From assembly GCA_016933275.1 (NCBI GenBank), contig JAFGBI010000036.1, positions 1-54,486 of the forward strand: a stretch of DNA of 54,486 nucleotides, given 5' to 3'. A program made the position numbers and the translations under genes. The notes under the pieces are model-generated. The model made no database searches and was not told the origin of the DNA. It saw nothing but the letters and a program-made list of their open reading frames with translations. Origin of the DNA: Polyangiaceae bacterium. Its GTDB lineage: Bacteria > Myxococcota_A > Polyangia > Polyangiales > Polyangiaceae. This document shows, piece after piece, positions 1 through 8,059 of this stretch (position 1 is the first letter of the stretch; the number at the start of each line of letters is the position of its first letter).

Positions 1-1572
1 CCCGAATCCCATCCCGACCACGCGCTTGAGGCGCATCAAGTAGCCCATTGCTCGGCGAATTCCACCGTCGCAAAGGAGCCGCTCCCCACGGAGATCGTCA
101 AGATGCTCCTCGCCAAGGGGGTCGCTGTGGATCCGAGAACACGGAGCAACGGCTCGACGCCCCTGATGGCAGCAGCCACCCGGGGAGACGCGGAGACCGT
201 TTCCCTCCTCATCGAGCATGGTGCCGCTCCAAACGCAGGGAGGACGGACGATGGCGCGCAGTCCCTCATGATGGCGGCCAGGCATCGCGACCCAGAGACC
301 ACCAAGCGGCTGCTCGACGCCCGCGCCGATCCAAACGCCAGAACCACCGACCGTGGGACCACGGCCCTGATGGTCGCCGCCAAGCACGGGAACTCGGACG
401 TGGCGGGGCTGCTGCTGGACAAGGGAGCGGACCCGGACGCGAAGACCACCGACCACGGCGCCACGGCCCTGATGGCGGCCGCCCGCGGCGGTCACCTGGA
501 GACCGCGGAGATCCTGCTGGACATGGGGGCACAGCCGGACGCTAGGACGACGGATCGGGGCACCACCGCGCTGATGCTCGCGGCCAAGCACGGGCAGGCG
601 GAGATTGCCTCGTTGCTGCTTTTCCGCGACGCCCAGCCGAACGCCAAGACCACGGACACCCACACCACCGCCTTGATGAACGCAGTCGAGAGCGGCAGCG
701 TCGAGGTGGTGCAGCTGCTCTTGGAGCGAGGCGCGCAGTGGAGCGCCGCGGCGCCGGGCGGGGGGGCCGCGGCCCTGCTCGCCGCAGCCGAGAGCGGGCA
801 CGCGGACATCGCCAGATTGCTGCTGGTGAGCGGCGCAATGCCGAACGCGGAGACCACGAAGGCCGCCCTGAAGACCGCGGCCAAGCACCAGCACCACGAT
901 GTGGTGAAGGTGCTCCTCGCGCAGCGCGGGGGTGTGATGGTCCGGATCCCGGGTGGACCGCTGTGCATGGGGTCTTCCACGGACCTGTGGCGGTTCCGCT
1001 CGGCCCCCGTGCGGGTTCGGGTGAAGCCCTTCACGATCGACGTGACCGAAGTGACCGTGGCAAGGTACGCGGCTTGCGTGGACGCCGGCCGATGCTGCGC
1101 CCCGAAGCAAGACGAGGCCGAGTGCAACTGGGGCCGGGTGGGTCGAGAAGACCATCCGGTAAACTGCGTCAGCTGGGACGACGCCACCGCCTACTGCAGC
1201 TGGGCCGGCAAGCGGCTGCCCACCGAGGCCGAATGGGAGTTCGCGGCGCGTGGCCCCGACGGACGCCAGTACCCGTGGGGTTCCAGGACCTCGCCGGGGC
1301 TCTGCGGCAACAACGAAGGCACCTGCGAGGTGGCGAGCTTTCCCGAAAGCGACAGCCAGTTCGGCGTCAAGGACATGACGGGCAACGTCGAGGAATGGAC
1401 GGCTAGCCCCTACTCGAAGACCTATGTCGAGGACGCAGTGTGCCGGTCCGAGAAGCGGTGCGTCACGCGCGGTGGGAGCTTCACCGACGATCGGCCGGCT
1501 CCGGCAACGAGTCGACAGTGGAACTACTCGACGAGGAGAGGGAGCACCATCGGATTCCGCTGTGCCAGGTGA
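1..1572 (+). CDS. Ankyrin-repeat protein with C-terminal formylglycine-generating-enzyme (SUMF1/FGE-sulfatase) domain, 5' partial
   Basis: The frame is open from the first base of the window. The first in-frame ATG (103) lies inside an ankyrin helix (EIVKMLLAKGV), so the true start is probably upstream. About eight to nine ankyrin repeats of ~33 residues follow (TALMxAAxxG, LLLxxGAxPNA) as far as base ~930. The last ~200 residues, from VRIPGGPLCMGS, form an SUMF1/FGE-sulfatase domain with typical landmarks: VTVARYAACVDAG, VSWDDATAYCSWAG, RLPTEAEWEFAA, DMTGNVEEWT, TRGGSF and GFRCAR. In this family some members oxidise cysteine to formylglycine while others are C-type-lectin-like or act as kinase-linked effectors. 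Ankyrin repeats are protein-binding scaffolds. The substrate or partner is unknown. It converges with the next gene, with 49 bp between the stops. Confidence 0.85.
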   Translation, partial: PESHPDHALEAHQVAHCSANSTVAKEPLPTEIVKMLLAKGVAVDPRTRSNGSTPLMAAATRGDAETVSLLIEHGAAPNAGRTDDGAQSLMMAARHRDPETTKRLLDARADPNARTTDRGTTALMVAAKHGNSDVAGLLLDKGADPDAKTTDHGATALMAAARGGHLETAEILLDMGAQPDARTTDRGTTALMLAAKHGQAEIASLLLFRDAQPNAKTTDTHTTALMNAVESGSVEVVQLLLERGAQWSAAAPGGGAAALLAAAESGHADIARLLLVSGAMPNAETTKAALKTAAKHQHHDVVKVLLAQRGGVMVRIPGGPLCMGSSTDLWRFRSAPVRVRVKPFTIDVTEVTVARYAACVDAGRCCAPKQDEAECNWGRVGREDHPVNCVSWDDATAYCSWAGKRLPTEAEWEFAARGPDGRQYPWGSRTSPGLCGNNEGTCEVASFPESDSQFGVKDMTGNVEEWTASPYSKTYVEDAVCRSEKRCVTRGGSFTDDRPAPATSRQWNYSTRRGSTIGFRCAR

Positions 1573-1621
1573 GTCCGTCGACCGCCGAGCGGAGGCGCAC
1601 GGACCAGCGAGTCCTCGCGCC

Positions 1622-2749
1622 TCAGAACCCGAGGTTGACGAGGGCCGACCAGGGAAGGAACGCCCCGCTGCTCGCGCGATTCAGGAGACCGATCTGGATG
1701 CCATCCAGGTGGTCGGCCACGTTCACGAGGCCGATCTGCGCCCCACGGACCTCTCCGGCGACGTTGGCGGCTCCCATCTGAGCGCCGTATACGATCCGGG
1801 CGACGTTCGCGATCCCGATCTGGGCACCATTCCCCTTGCCCGACGCGACGATGTTCACGACACCGAGTTGGAGTCCGTCCATCTGCCGATCGACGAAGGT
1901 GACGCCAGCGAGCTGCGCGCCCATGAGGCGGGGAGCCGCCACCAGGACCCCGATGGTCGCTCCGTGCACCGACTCGTCGCCCCCGGAGAGGAGTCCGATC
2001 TGGGCAATACCCCTGAAGTCGCGAGCGATGGCGACGAGCCCCAGCTGGAACGGCGCGTACATGTCGCCTCCCGTCCACACCACCCCGCCCACTTGCGCCA
2101 GCCCGATGAACCGTCCGCGGGTGGAGACCGCCAGCCCCACCTGCAAGAGCCCCGTGAAGTCATGGCTCGTCTGGGCGCAGGTGACCTGCTCGTACTCCTC
2201 GAACATCCTGCCGATGCCGACCACGGCGCCGGCCTGGACCAGCCCGTTGAACTCACCGTCGGCCAGGGACACGACGCCGAGCTGCAGCCCCCCGGTGAAA
2301 CCCTGCCGCGTCCTCGCCACGCTGCCGAGCTGCAGTGCCCCGGTGAAGGCCGAAGCCTCCGCGTAGACCGGAGCCAGCTGAACCCCGCCCGTGAACCGAG
2401 TCGCCGAGTCCTTCACGAACGAGAACCGAAGCCCGCCGTAGAAGCGCTCGATGTCACCGTCCACGAGCGCCAGCGTGGCGAGGCCACCGAACGTGCCGAG
2501 CCGCGGGCGAAAGCCGGCATGCAAGACCGCCCAATCACGGCGTTCGGCTCCGTCCTCGGCCGGAGGTGACAGCGCGCCGGACTCGTCGGGAGGCTCGACG
2601 ATGACATAGTCTGGCTCCGCCTCCATGGCGAGCGCGGCCGTGGCGGCGAGCCAGGTCGCGACGATGTAGCCTACGCCAAGGCACGTTGGCCGAGCGATCG
2701 ACGAGCTCGCCATCCCACGAGTGCCGCCTGAGCGGACGCGGGGAGTCAC
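1622..2749 (-). CDS. Surface repeat protein (LA_2272-like GxQxGxxNVA repeats)
   Basis: This 375-residue protein has an N-terminal export signal (hydrophobic core GVGYIVATWLAATAALA, cleavage near AMEAEP). Most of the rest is a short degenerate repeat of ~18-22 residues: GAQIGLVNVA, GLQLGVVNIV, GVVSLADGEFNGL, GAQMGAANVA. This repeat type is known from Leptospira (LA_2272 family) and is common in myxobacteria. It is predicted to be a beta-rich surface or outer-membrane structure, and no enzyme motif is visible. The GTG at 2749 overlaps the TGA of the upstream ankyrin gene (GTGA), which suggests translational coupling. The ATG at 2713 (MASSSIARP) would give a tidier signal peptide. The function is unknown; the family label is from memory of the repeat pattern. 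Confidence 0.75.
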   Translation of the reverse strand: MTPRVRSGGTRGMASSSIARPTCLGVGYIVATWLAATAALAMEAEPDYVIVEPPDESGALSPPAEDGAERRDWAVLHAGFRPRLGTFGGLATLALVDGDIERFYGGLRFSFVKDSATRFTGGVQLAPVYAEASAFTGALQLGSVARTRQGFTGGLQLGVVSLADGEFNGLVQAGAVVGIGRMFEEYEQVTCAQTSHDFTGLLQVGLAVSTRGRFIGLAQVGGVVWTGGDMYAPFQLGLVAIARDFRGIAQIGLLSGGDESVHGATIGVLVAAPRLMGAQLAGVTFVDRQMDGLQLGVVNIVASGKGNGAQIGIANVARIVYGAQMGAANVAGEVRGAQIGLVNVADHLDGIQIGLLNRASSGAFLPWSALVNLGF

Positions 2750-4086
2750 CGCGCACCGGCCCGACGGAGCATCGTCGCGACCTGCTGGTGTCCCCCTTCC
2801 ACGGCCAAGCTCAGGGCGGATCCCCCGTCCTGATCGCGCGCATTCGCGTCAGCCCCCTTCTCCAGCAGCAGCTCGACGGCCCCGACCTGCCCCCTCGAGG
2901 CGGCTGCCATCAGTGCAGTCTGCCCGTGTGTGTCGCGCGCATTCATGTCCGCGCCCTTCGCCAGGAGAAGCTCCAAGACCTGCTCCCTGCCCACCCATGC
3001 CGCCGCCATCAGCGCCGTGCTCCCGTCGATCTTCCTGGCCTTCACGTCGGCTCCATTCTCCAGTAGGAGCCTCACGATCTCGGGGTCCCTTCCCACCGCC
3101 GCCACGACCAGGGCCGTAGTGTCGTCGTCCGACGTCTTCGCGTTCGCGTCCGCCCCATGTCTGAGCAGGACCTCGACGACCTCCCGGTGCCCCTTGAGCG
3201 AGGCTGCGATGAGGGGAGTGCCTCCATCATCGGTGAGCCTGGCGTCCACCGGGGCACCCTTCTGGAGAAGGAAGGACACGATCGGCCGGAAGCCCTCCAG
3301 CGCGGCTTCGAAGAGCGCCGTGCGTCCGGTCCGGTTCCTGGCCTTCACGTCGGCCCCCTTTTCGACCAGCAGCGTGACGATCAGCAGCGAACCGCCGTGG
3401 GCGGCGTACATCAGGGCCGTCCTGCCGTCGTTCGCTCCCTCGTTCACGTCGACGCCTTCATCCAGCAGAGCCTGGACGATCTGCTCGTACCCCTCTCCGG
3501 CTGCCAGCATCAACGCCGTCGCGCCGCTGTTCAACCGTACCTTTGGATCCGCGCCTCGTTCGAGGAGCAACCAGAGGACCTCGGTGCGCCCGGTCTGCGC
3601 CGCGGCCAGGAGCGCGCAGGTCCGCTTGTCGGTCGTCTGTGCATTGACGTCCGCACCGTAGTCGAGCAGAAGCCTCACGACCTCCAAGTGGCCCTCCTGG
3701 GCAGCCCCGATGATGGCCGTAGTGCCCCAGGACGTCTTCGGGTCGGCCTCCTCGGTGCCCGCTCGGCTGACCCTCGCGTCCACGTCCGCGCCCTGTTCCA
3801 ATAGAAGCCTCACCACCTCCTGGTGTCCGTTCAGCGATGCCAGGATGAGCGCCGTCGCCCCATCACCCTCCCGCCTGCTGTTGACATCCACGTTCTGGGA
3901 CAGAAGCTCTCGTACGGTCTCGATGCGGCCCCAGTCAGCCGCCCGCACGATGTTTGGATCCGCCACCTTCGCCTCGACGGCAGGGAGCGCGGGGCCTGGG
4001 GGCTGAGGCGGCGGGGGGCGCGCGCATCCGGCGGCCAGCACGACCAGGCATGCGGTGCGGAAGGGACGGGCGCGGGGGATGTTCAT
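2746..4086 (-). CDS. Ankyrin-repeat lipoprotein
   Basis: I place the start at the ATG at 4086, which gives 446 residues beginning MNIPRARPFRTACLVVLAAGC. That is a classic lipoprotein signal with lipobox LAAGC, so lipidation is expected at Cys21. The open frame extends 22 codons further upstream, but that extension would bury the signal. After a Pro-rich spacer (RPPPPQPPGPALP), about twelve ankyrin repeats of 33-34 residues fill the rest (TALMLAAGEGYEQIVQALLDEGVDVN is representative in style). The C-terminus is a normal repeat cap (LRRAGAR). It probably forms a periplasm-facing protein-binding solenoid. It is the first gene of a two-gene unit with the surface-repeat protein. Together with the ankyrin-FGE gene it makes an ankyrin-rich envelope cluster. 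Confidence 0.85.
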   Translation of the reverse strand: MNIPRARPFRTACLVVLAAGCARPPPPQPPGPALPAVEAKVADPNIVRAADWGRIETVRELLSQNVDVNSRREGDGATALILASLNGHQEVVRLLLEQGADVDARVSRAGTEEADPKTSWGTTAIIGAAQEGHLEVVRLLLDYGADVNAQTTDKRTCALLAAAQTGRTEVLWLLLERGADPKVRLNSGATALMLAAGEGYEQIVQALLDEGVDVNEGANDGRTALMYAAHGGSLLIVTLLVEKGADVKARNRTGRTALFEAALEGFRPIVSFLLQKGAPVDARLTDDGGTPLIAASLKGHREVVEVLLRHGADANAKTSDDDTTALVVAAVGRDPEIVRLLLENGADVKARKIDGSTALMAAAWVGREQVLELLLAKGADMNARDTHGQTALMAAASRGQVGAVELLLEKGADANARDQDGGSALSLAVEGGHQQVATMLRRAGAR

Positions 4087-4689
4087 GGCGAGCGCGAGCG
4101 AGCGACGGGAGGGAGCCAGCCCAAGGGATTGTACTGCTCGAGCGCTCCGCACGGGTCGGCGAGTCTAGCACTCGAGATGGGCAGCCGAAGCGCGCAGCCG
4201 TTGCTTGGTGGCTCTTTCCGGGGCGGTGGGCCGCCGCATTTGGCCACGGGAGCCGCGGGCGGCGGGATGGGGTCCGCGGGTGTCGGCTCGCCCGGGGGCG
4301 CTCGACCCTGATTGGAGACCCGCTGGCGGGTCGCGCTCCGCCCGGGGGACGCGCCAGGATGGGCACACCGCGCGATGGCTCGGCACGAGCCAACTGGCCT
4401 CGTCGCGCAGGGCCAATTCGAGCAGGGCCAGGACGCCGGCGGGGGCCCGCGCGGGGGCTTCTCGCCAGCGCGTCGGCTCATCGAACCAGAAGCCTCGTGA
4501 CCGAGCGCCACACCAGACCAAGGATCGCCCGTGCACGTGGGGTAAATCCCCGAGTCCTCCCCTGCCCTTCACCGAATCGCCCGGATTCGCGCCACCGTTG
4601 GCGGCGGGTCCTGGCCCCCCCTTGACCGAGCTCCCAGGGTGCGCTGAGACTCCACCGTTGTGGAGTGACCCGTTGTGGAGTGACCCGTT
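4087..4689. other. Gene-poor stretch of ~600 bp
   Basis: No convincing complete gene was found. Open frames here are short and have arginine/proline-rich compositions typical of GC-rich shadow frames. The stretch holds the decayed gene fragment at 4393-4482 and the 15-bp tandem repeats beginning at 4657. It also has to hold the promoter of the minus-strand ankyrin lipoprotein (upstream of 4086), but no clear -35/-10 pair was recognised. Confidence 0.6.
4393..4482 (-). pseudogene. Decayed N-terminal fragment related to the gene at 7298-8059
   Basis: Read on the minus strand, this segment encodes DEPTRWREAPARAPAGVLAL followed by LELALRDEA. That closely matches the first 25 residues of the intact gene at 7298-8059 (SEPTRWRDDPERAPAGVLDL, LHEAR). 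Similarity is also visible at nucleotide level, but the ATG is gone and similarity stops after ~30 codons. No sigma-factor remnant precedes it. I interpret it as the remnant of a second sigma-factor partner gene of the same family. An alternative is that the N-terminal motif is a widely shared module and this is a piece of an unrelated gene. Confidence 0.4.
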
Positions 4690-4716
4690 GTGGAGTGGCC
4701 GGTCGTGAAGTGGCCG
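4657..4716. repeat. 15-bp tandem repeat, four copies
   Basis: Two exact copies of gttgtggagtgaccc (4657-4671 and 4672-4686) are followed by gttgtggagtggccg (4687-4701) and gtcgtgaagtggccg (4702-4716). They run into the presumed start of the broken DUF4397-like gene. Because the unit length is a multiple of three, copy-number change would keep frame. Confidence 0.85.
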
Positions 4717-5861
4717 GTCGTAGGCGGGGCGGCCGTGAGCTGGGCGACCCGCGCGGTCGGAGCCCTCGCCATCGGGTGGACGCCCGGGTGCCAGTACCTC
4801 TTCGGTTTCGAACGGATCGAGCTCGCTGCGCCGCCTCCGGACGCTTCCTGCGAGGTGCCCATCGAGGTGACCACCGGGCTCCGAATCGGCAACCTCCGCG
4901 CGGCAGACGGCGCCATCGATCTCTGCGTGAAGCCGGACGGCGAAGACGAGTACCGCTCACTCCCGATCCTCGACGGTGTCGGGAGCGCCTGCCCAGACGT
5001 CGGCTACAAGCAGATCACCGCGCCACTGGCCCTCGACGCGGGCCCCTACGAGCTCAAGGCCGTGCCGAGCGGGCAGGACTGCGCCGAGCGCGGGCTCGCC
5101 CGCGCCCGGGTGGAGGTCGAGGCGGGATGGATCCACAGCGTGCTGCTGCTCGGCGGCGAGCCAGGCGCGTCCGAGCTCGTGGCCTTCCGGGACGCCAGGG
5201 CGCCCGCGAGCGCTACCTAGCTCCGGTTCGTCCACGGGCTGGTCGGGGTCGGTGCGCTGAACGTCGGCAGAGCCGCGGAGGGGACCAACGATGGGGAGCT
5301 CGATCCCACGCAGAACCTCTTCGCCGACGTCGACTTCGGTGAGCTCCCCGACCACAACACCGGCATCCCGTTCGAGTTCGAGGACGGGGGGAATACGGCG
5401 CCGCCGGGGAGGCGGCCGAGCAGTGGCTCGGGACCCAGCGGTTGCTCGAATTCGTCGACGAGCACTCGGGAGAGCCCGACACCCGCGCCGTGCTCGCGGC
5501 CTCGGTCTACACGAGCCCCGAGGTCCGGGGTGCCGACGGCGAGGTCGTCGTCGACCCCATGTACCCCGAATACTACGAGGCGATCACCGACGAGCTCGAT
5601 CCGTTGGTCGCGGCTGACTACACCCCGGCGTGCAACGTATGCCTAACCAACCCCGGCGGGGTCACGTTCGCATCCGATGCGACGGTCGGCAATTGGTTCG
5701 CGCACCTCCTCGGGCGGGGCTTCCGTCCCCGCGACGTCCTCTCGACGGAACAGACCTTCACCGAACGAGTCGTGCCCGTAATGGACCTCGAGGGCGAGTC
5801 GGTCCTCATTCCTGTCTCCCAGCACTACGGCCTGCGGTCCACGGTCCGAGTCGCCCAGTAG
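4690..5861 (+). pseudogene. Broken DUF4397-like lipoprotein gene (in-frame TAG plus frameshift)
   Basis: Three open segments join into one plausible protein. Segment one (4690-5217) starts with a weak export signal ending GWTPGCQ (possible lipobox) and a beta-rich domain containing ITAPLALDAGPYELKAVPSG. It is stopped by TAG at 5218-5220. The same frame then continues with LRFVHGLVGVGALNVG and FADVDFGELPDHNTG, a pattern resembling DUF4397 repeats (xRFVHxxPxxxxVDV). At a run of six G at 5386-5391 the sense moves to another frame, which continues EAAEQWLGTQRLLEFVDEHS and runs to the TAG at 5861. A single C-to-T change (CAG to TAG) and loss of one G would explain both lesions. A sequencing error at the G run is possible, but the TAG makes a pseudogene more likely. 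The exact start is uncertain because of the adjacent tandem repeats. Confidence 0.7.
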
Positions 5862-5903
5862 CCGACCGCGAGCACGCTCGCCTCGACCGGCGCCGGACCG
5901 CCC

Positions 5904-7301
5904 TCACTCGCAGGGCGCGAGCCGGGTGATCGACCACGGCGCGGGGTGCACGCAGTTCATGCGGCAGGCCGCGGCCACGAGCCAGAGCCCGGCACCGTCG
6001 ATCCCGGGGAAGGTCCCGCCGCTCTCGTCGGTCAGCGTCGCCAGGTTCAAGGTCCGACCCGACAGCACCTCGCCCGACCACCAGTGCGTGGCGAGACCGG
6101 GCGCGGTGGGAAACTCCGTCTCGAGCTCCTCGATGGTGAGGTCTTCGTAGTACGCCACGCTGACCTCGTCGATCTGATCCCCGGCGTACGGGTTGCCGAT
6201 GGCGGTGGTGGTCATGAGACTCCAATCGAGCAAGAGCTCCCGCATCCCTTCTGGCACGGGGATCGCCGGGATGCCGGCGAGCTCGACCTCGTACCCCAGC
6301 GTCGTCGAATCGGAAGCGAGCCTGAACGTCGTGCTCGACGATTGCGGGTCGAGCTTGAACAGCCCGATCATCCGGACGTCCCGGCCTGCCGTCGTGCCCG
6401 TGTGGGCCGAGACCAGGAAGGTGTGGGTCTCCGGGGGGAATTCGTAGTCCGGCCAAGAGGTGTCGAACCGGCGCCAAATTTCCTCCTCCGCCACGGTGCT
6501 GCGGAAGGAGTCTAGCTCGAGGAGCTCGACCGAGGTTGCCGGCGCGGTGGTGTCCTCGGCATAGAAGGTGAGCGCGCCGTGGTTCTCGGCGAGGTCAAGG
6601 CTGTCGGTGTTGATCTTCTCGAGCAGCTCGGCGGGCGTCGCGCGCCAGAGCGAGACCACCACCAAATCGATGTCGGTCACGGGATCCATCTGCCGACCGT
6701 AGATGTCCGTGGTAAGACCGCTCCAGTCGAAGGTGAGGTTGGTGGCGTCCCTCACGATCATGGCTTGCGTGGAGAAGGCGCTCGCGAACGAGTAGTTGGT
6801 GTCGTCCGTAATGGTGACCCAACCGTCGCTCCGGCAGTCGATTGGGCCACCGCCGCCTGTCGCACCGGTTGCCTTGCCGCCCGTGCTGGTGCCGCCGCCC
6901 GTGCTGGTGCCGCCGCCCGTGCTGGTGCCGCCGCCCGTGCTGGTGCCGCCGCCCGTGCTGGTGCCGCCACCCGTGCTGGTGCCGCCGCCCGTGCTGGTGC
7001 CGCCGGCAGCGTCGCCGCCCGTTCCGTCGCCGCCCGTTCCGTCGCCGCCCATGCCGCTGCCGCCCGTTCCGTCGCCGCCCGTTCCGTCGCCGCCCGTTCC
7101 GTCGCCGCCCGTTCCGTCGCCGCCGGTCGCCCGTTCGCCGGTGGTGACCTCGCCGCCCGATCCCTCGCTCGTCCGACGGCCGCCCGTGTCCGCGCCCGCG
7201 GACGCGTCACCCTCACCTTCGGTGGCCACTGGCTGCTCGATCGTGCAGGCCGTGGCCGAGACGAGCCCGAGCACCATCCACCAGGTCTTGGTCATCATCA
7301 C
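5904..7301 (-). CDS. Thr/Gly-repeat lipoprotein with C-terminal beta-rich domain
   Basis: This 465-residue protein starts with a lipoprotein signal (TKTWWMVLGLVSATAC, Cys at ~19). A low-complexity spacer follows at residues ~45-155: first GGDGT repeats, then GGGTST repeats encoded by two VNTR-like DNA arrays. The remaining ~310 residues look like one or two globular beta-rich domains, with no family I recognise. The spacer probably lifts the domain through or away from the outer membrane, as in many myxobacterial surface lipoproteins. It is the last gene of the sigma-factor operon. Its GTG (7301) and tandem ATGs (7298, 7295) overlap the stop of the preceding gene. A second protein of the same architecture is at 48757-49857. 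Confidence 0.8.
   Translation of the reverse strand: MMMTKTWWMVLGLVSATACTIEQPVATEGEGDASAGADTGGRRTSEGSGGEVTTGERATGGDGTGGDGTGGDGTGGDGTGGSGMGGDGTGGDGTGGDAAGGTSTGGGTSTGGGTSTGGGTSTGGGTSTGGGTSTGGGTSTGGKATGATGGGGPIDCRSDGWVTITDDTNYSFASAFSTQAMIVRDATNLTFDWSGLTTDIYGRQMDPVTDIDLVVVSLWRATPAELLEKINTDSLDLAENHGALTFYAEDTTAPATSVELLELDSFRSTVAEEEIWRRFDTSWPDYEFPPETHTFLVSAHTGTTAGRDVRMIGLFKLDPQSSSTTFRLASDSTTLGYEVELAGIPAIPVPEGMRELLLDWSLMTTTAIGNPYAGDQIDEVSVAYYEDLTIEELETEFPTAPGLATHWWSGEVLSGRTLNLATLTDESGGTFPGIDGAGLWLVAAACRMNCVHPAPWSITRLAPCE
6882..7007 (-). repeat. 18-bp tandem array, seven copies
   Basis: The unit on the plus strand is cgtgctggtgccgccgcc. It is repeated seven times with only single-base changes in the fifth and seventh copies. 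It encodes GGGTST hexapeptides in the lipoprotein at 5904-7301. Near-identity of the copies suggests recent expansion or ongoing slippage. Confidence 0.9.
7021..7125 (-). repeat. 15-bp tandem array, seven copies
   Basis: The unit on the plus strand is gttccgtcgccgccc. The third copy is a variant (atgccgctgccgccc). It encodes the GGDGT pentapeptides of the same lipoprotein spacer. Confidence 0.9.
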
Positions 7302-8059
7302 TCCCTTGCTTCCCCATCCATCCCGAGGACGCGATCGATCCTTCGCTCCAATCCCTCGCCGGCCGTCATTTCCTCAAGGAGCCGCCGTACTCGTTCGGCG
7401 TAGAGGCCGTTCGGGTGCCGGGCGAGGGTCCCCTCGGCCAGGGCGCGGGCCTCCGCGGCTCTCCCCAGGCGACGGAGCGCCTCGATCTCCACCAAGGTAC
7501 GCTCCGGACCGAGCTTACCGCGCGGGTAGCGGAGACCATGCTTGCGGGCCAGGGTCAGGGAAAGCTCGGGATCCTGGGCGAGGGCGCCGCGGGCACGCTC
7601 GACCAGGCGTGCCTCGGCCTGGAGGGTGTCCCTAGGTTCTGACGGATCTGGGAAGGCCGAGACGGGAGACGGCGGCGCGGGGTGCGCGTCGATGGCCGGG
7701 GGTTCCGTCGGCTCTTCGGGGGTCGCGGCCGGCGGCAGGGGCAGCGCGCTCGCTGGCACGGAGGCCGGAGCGGCCGTGACCATGGGCTCGGCTGGGCTCG
7801 GGCTTCGAACCCGCTCGATGACGGTTACGGTCGCCACCACGGTGACCAGTCCGACCGCGCTCGCGGCCGCCGCGCTCTTCACCGCCATCCACGACCACGC
7901 CAGGGCGGTCGAAGCCGAGGCGGCTCGTGCCAGGTGCCGCGCCGCCCGACGTCGCACCGCCAGGGGCATCGCCGGCACCGGGCGCGCCTCGTGGAGCAGA
8001 TCGAGCACGCCAGCGGGCGCCCGCTCGGGATCGTCTCGCCATCTAGTCGGTTCACTCAT
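7298..8059 (-). CDS. Membrane-anchored helical-repeat protein, probable sigma-factor partner
   Basis: The start is the ATG at 8059, which overlaps the end of the sigma-factor gene and gives 253 residues beginning MSEPTRWRDDPERAPAGVLD. A positively charged helix (AVRRRAARHLARAA) leads into one transmembrane segment (residues ~50-80, WSWMAVKSAAAASAVGLVTV...). Then comes a Pro/Ala-rich spacer and a ~100-residue helical C-terminal part (EARLVERARGALAQDP, LARKHGLRYPRGKLGPERTL, ALRRLGRAAEARALAEGTLA) that looks like TPR. In myxobacteria this layout often follows ECF sigma genes. The position suggests an anti-sigma or envelope-sensing role, which is inference only, since no zinc-binding anti-sigma motif is seen. 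The stop overlaps the start of the next lipoprotein gene. Confidence 0.75.
   Translation of the reverse strand: MSEPTRWRDDPERAPAGVLDLLHEARPVPAMPLAVRRRAARHLARAASASTALAWSWMAVKSAAAASAVGLVTVVATVTVIERVRSPSPAEPMVTAAPASVPASALPLPPAATPEEPTEPPAIDAHPAPPSPVSAFPDPSEPRDTLQAEARLVERARGALAQDPELSLTLARKHGLRYPRGKLGPERTLVEIEALRRLGRAAEARALAEGTLARHPNGLYAERVRRLLEEMTAGEGLERRIDRVLGMDGEARE

Noticed and set aside
1424..2569. A 381-codon plus-strand open frame
   Set aside because: It starts inside the FGE-domain gene and then runs antisense to the surface-repeat gene. Its composition is charged and Pro-rich without motifs, so it is a shadow.
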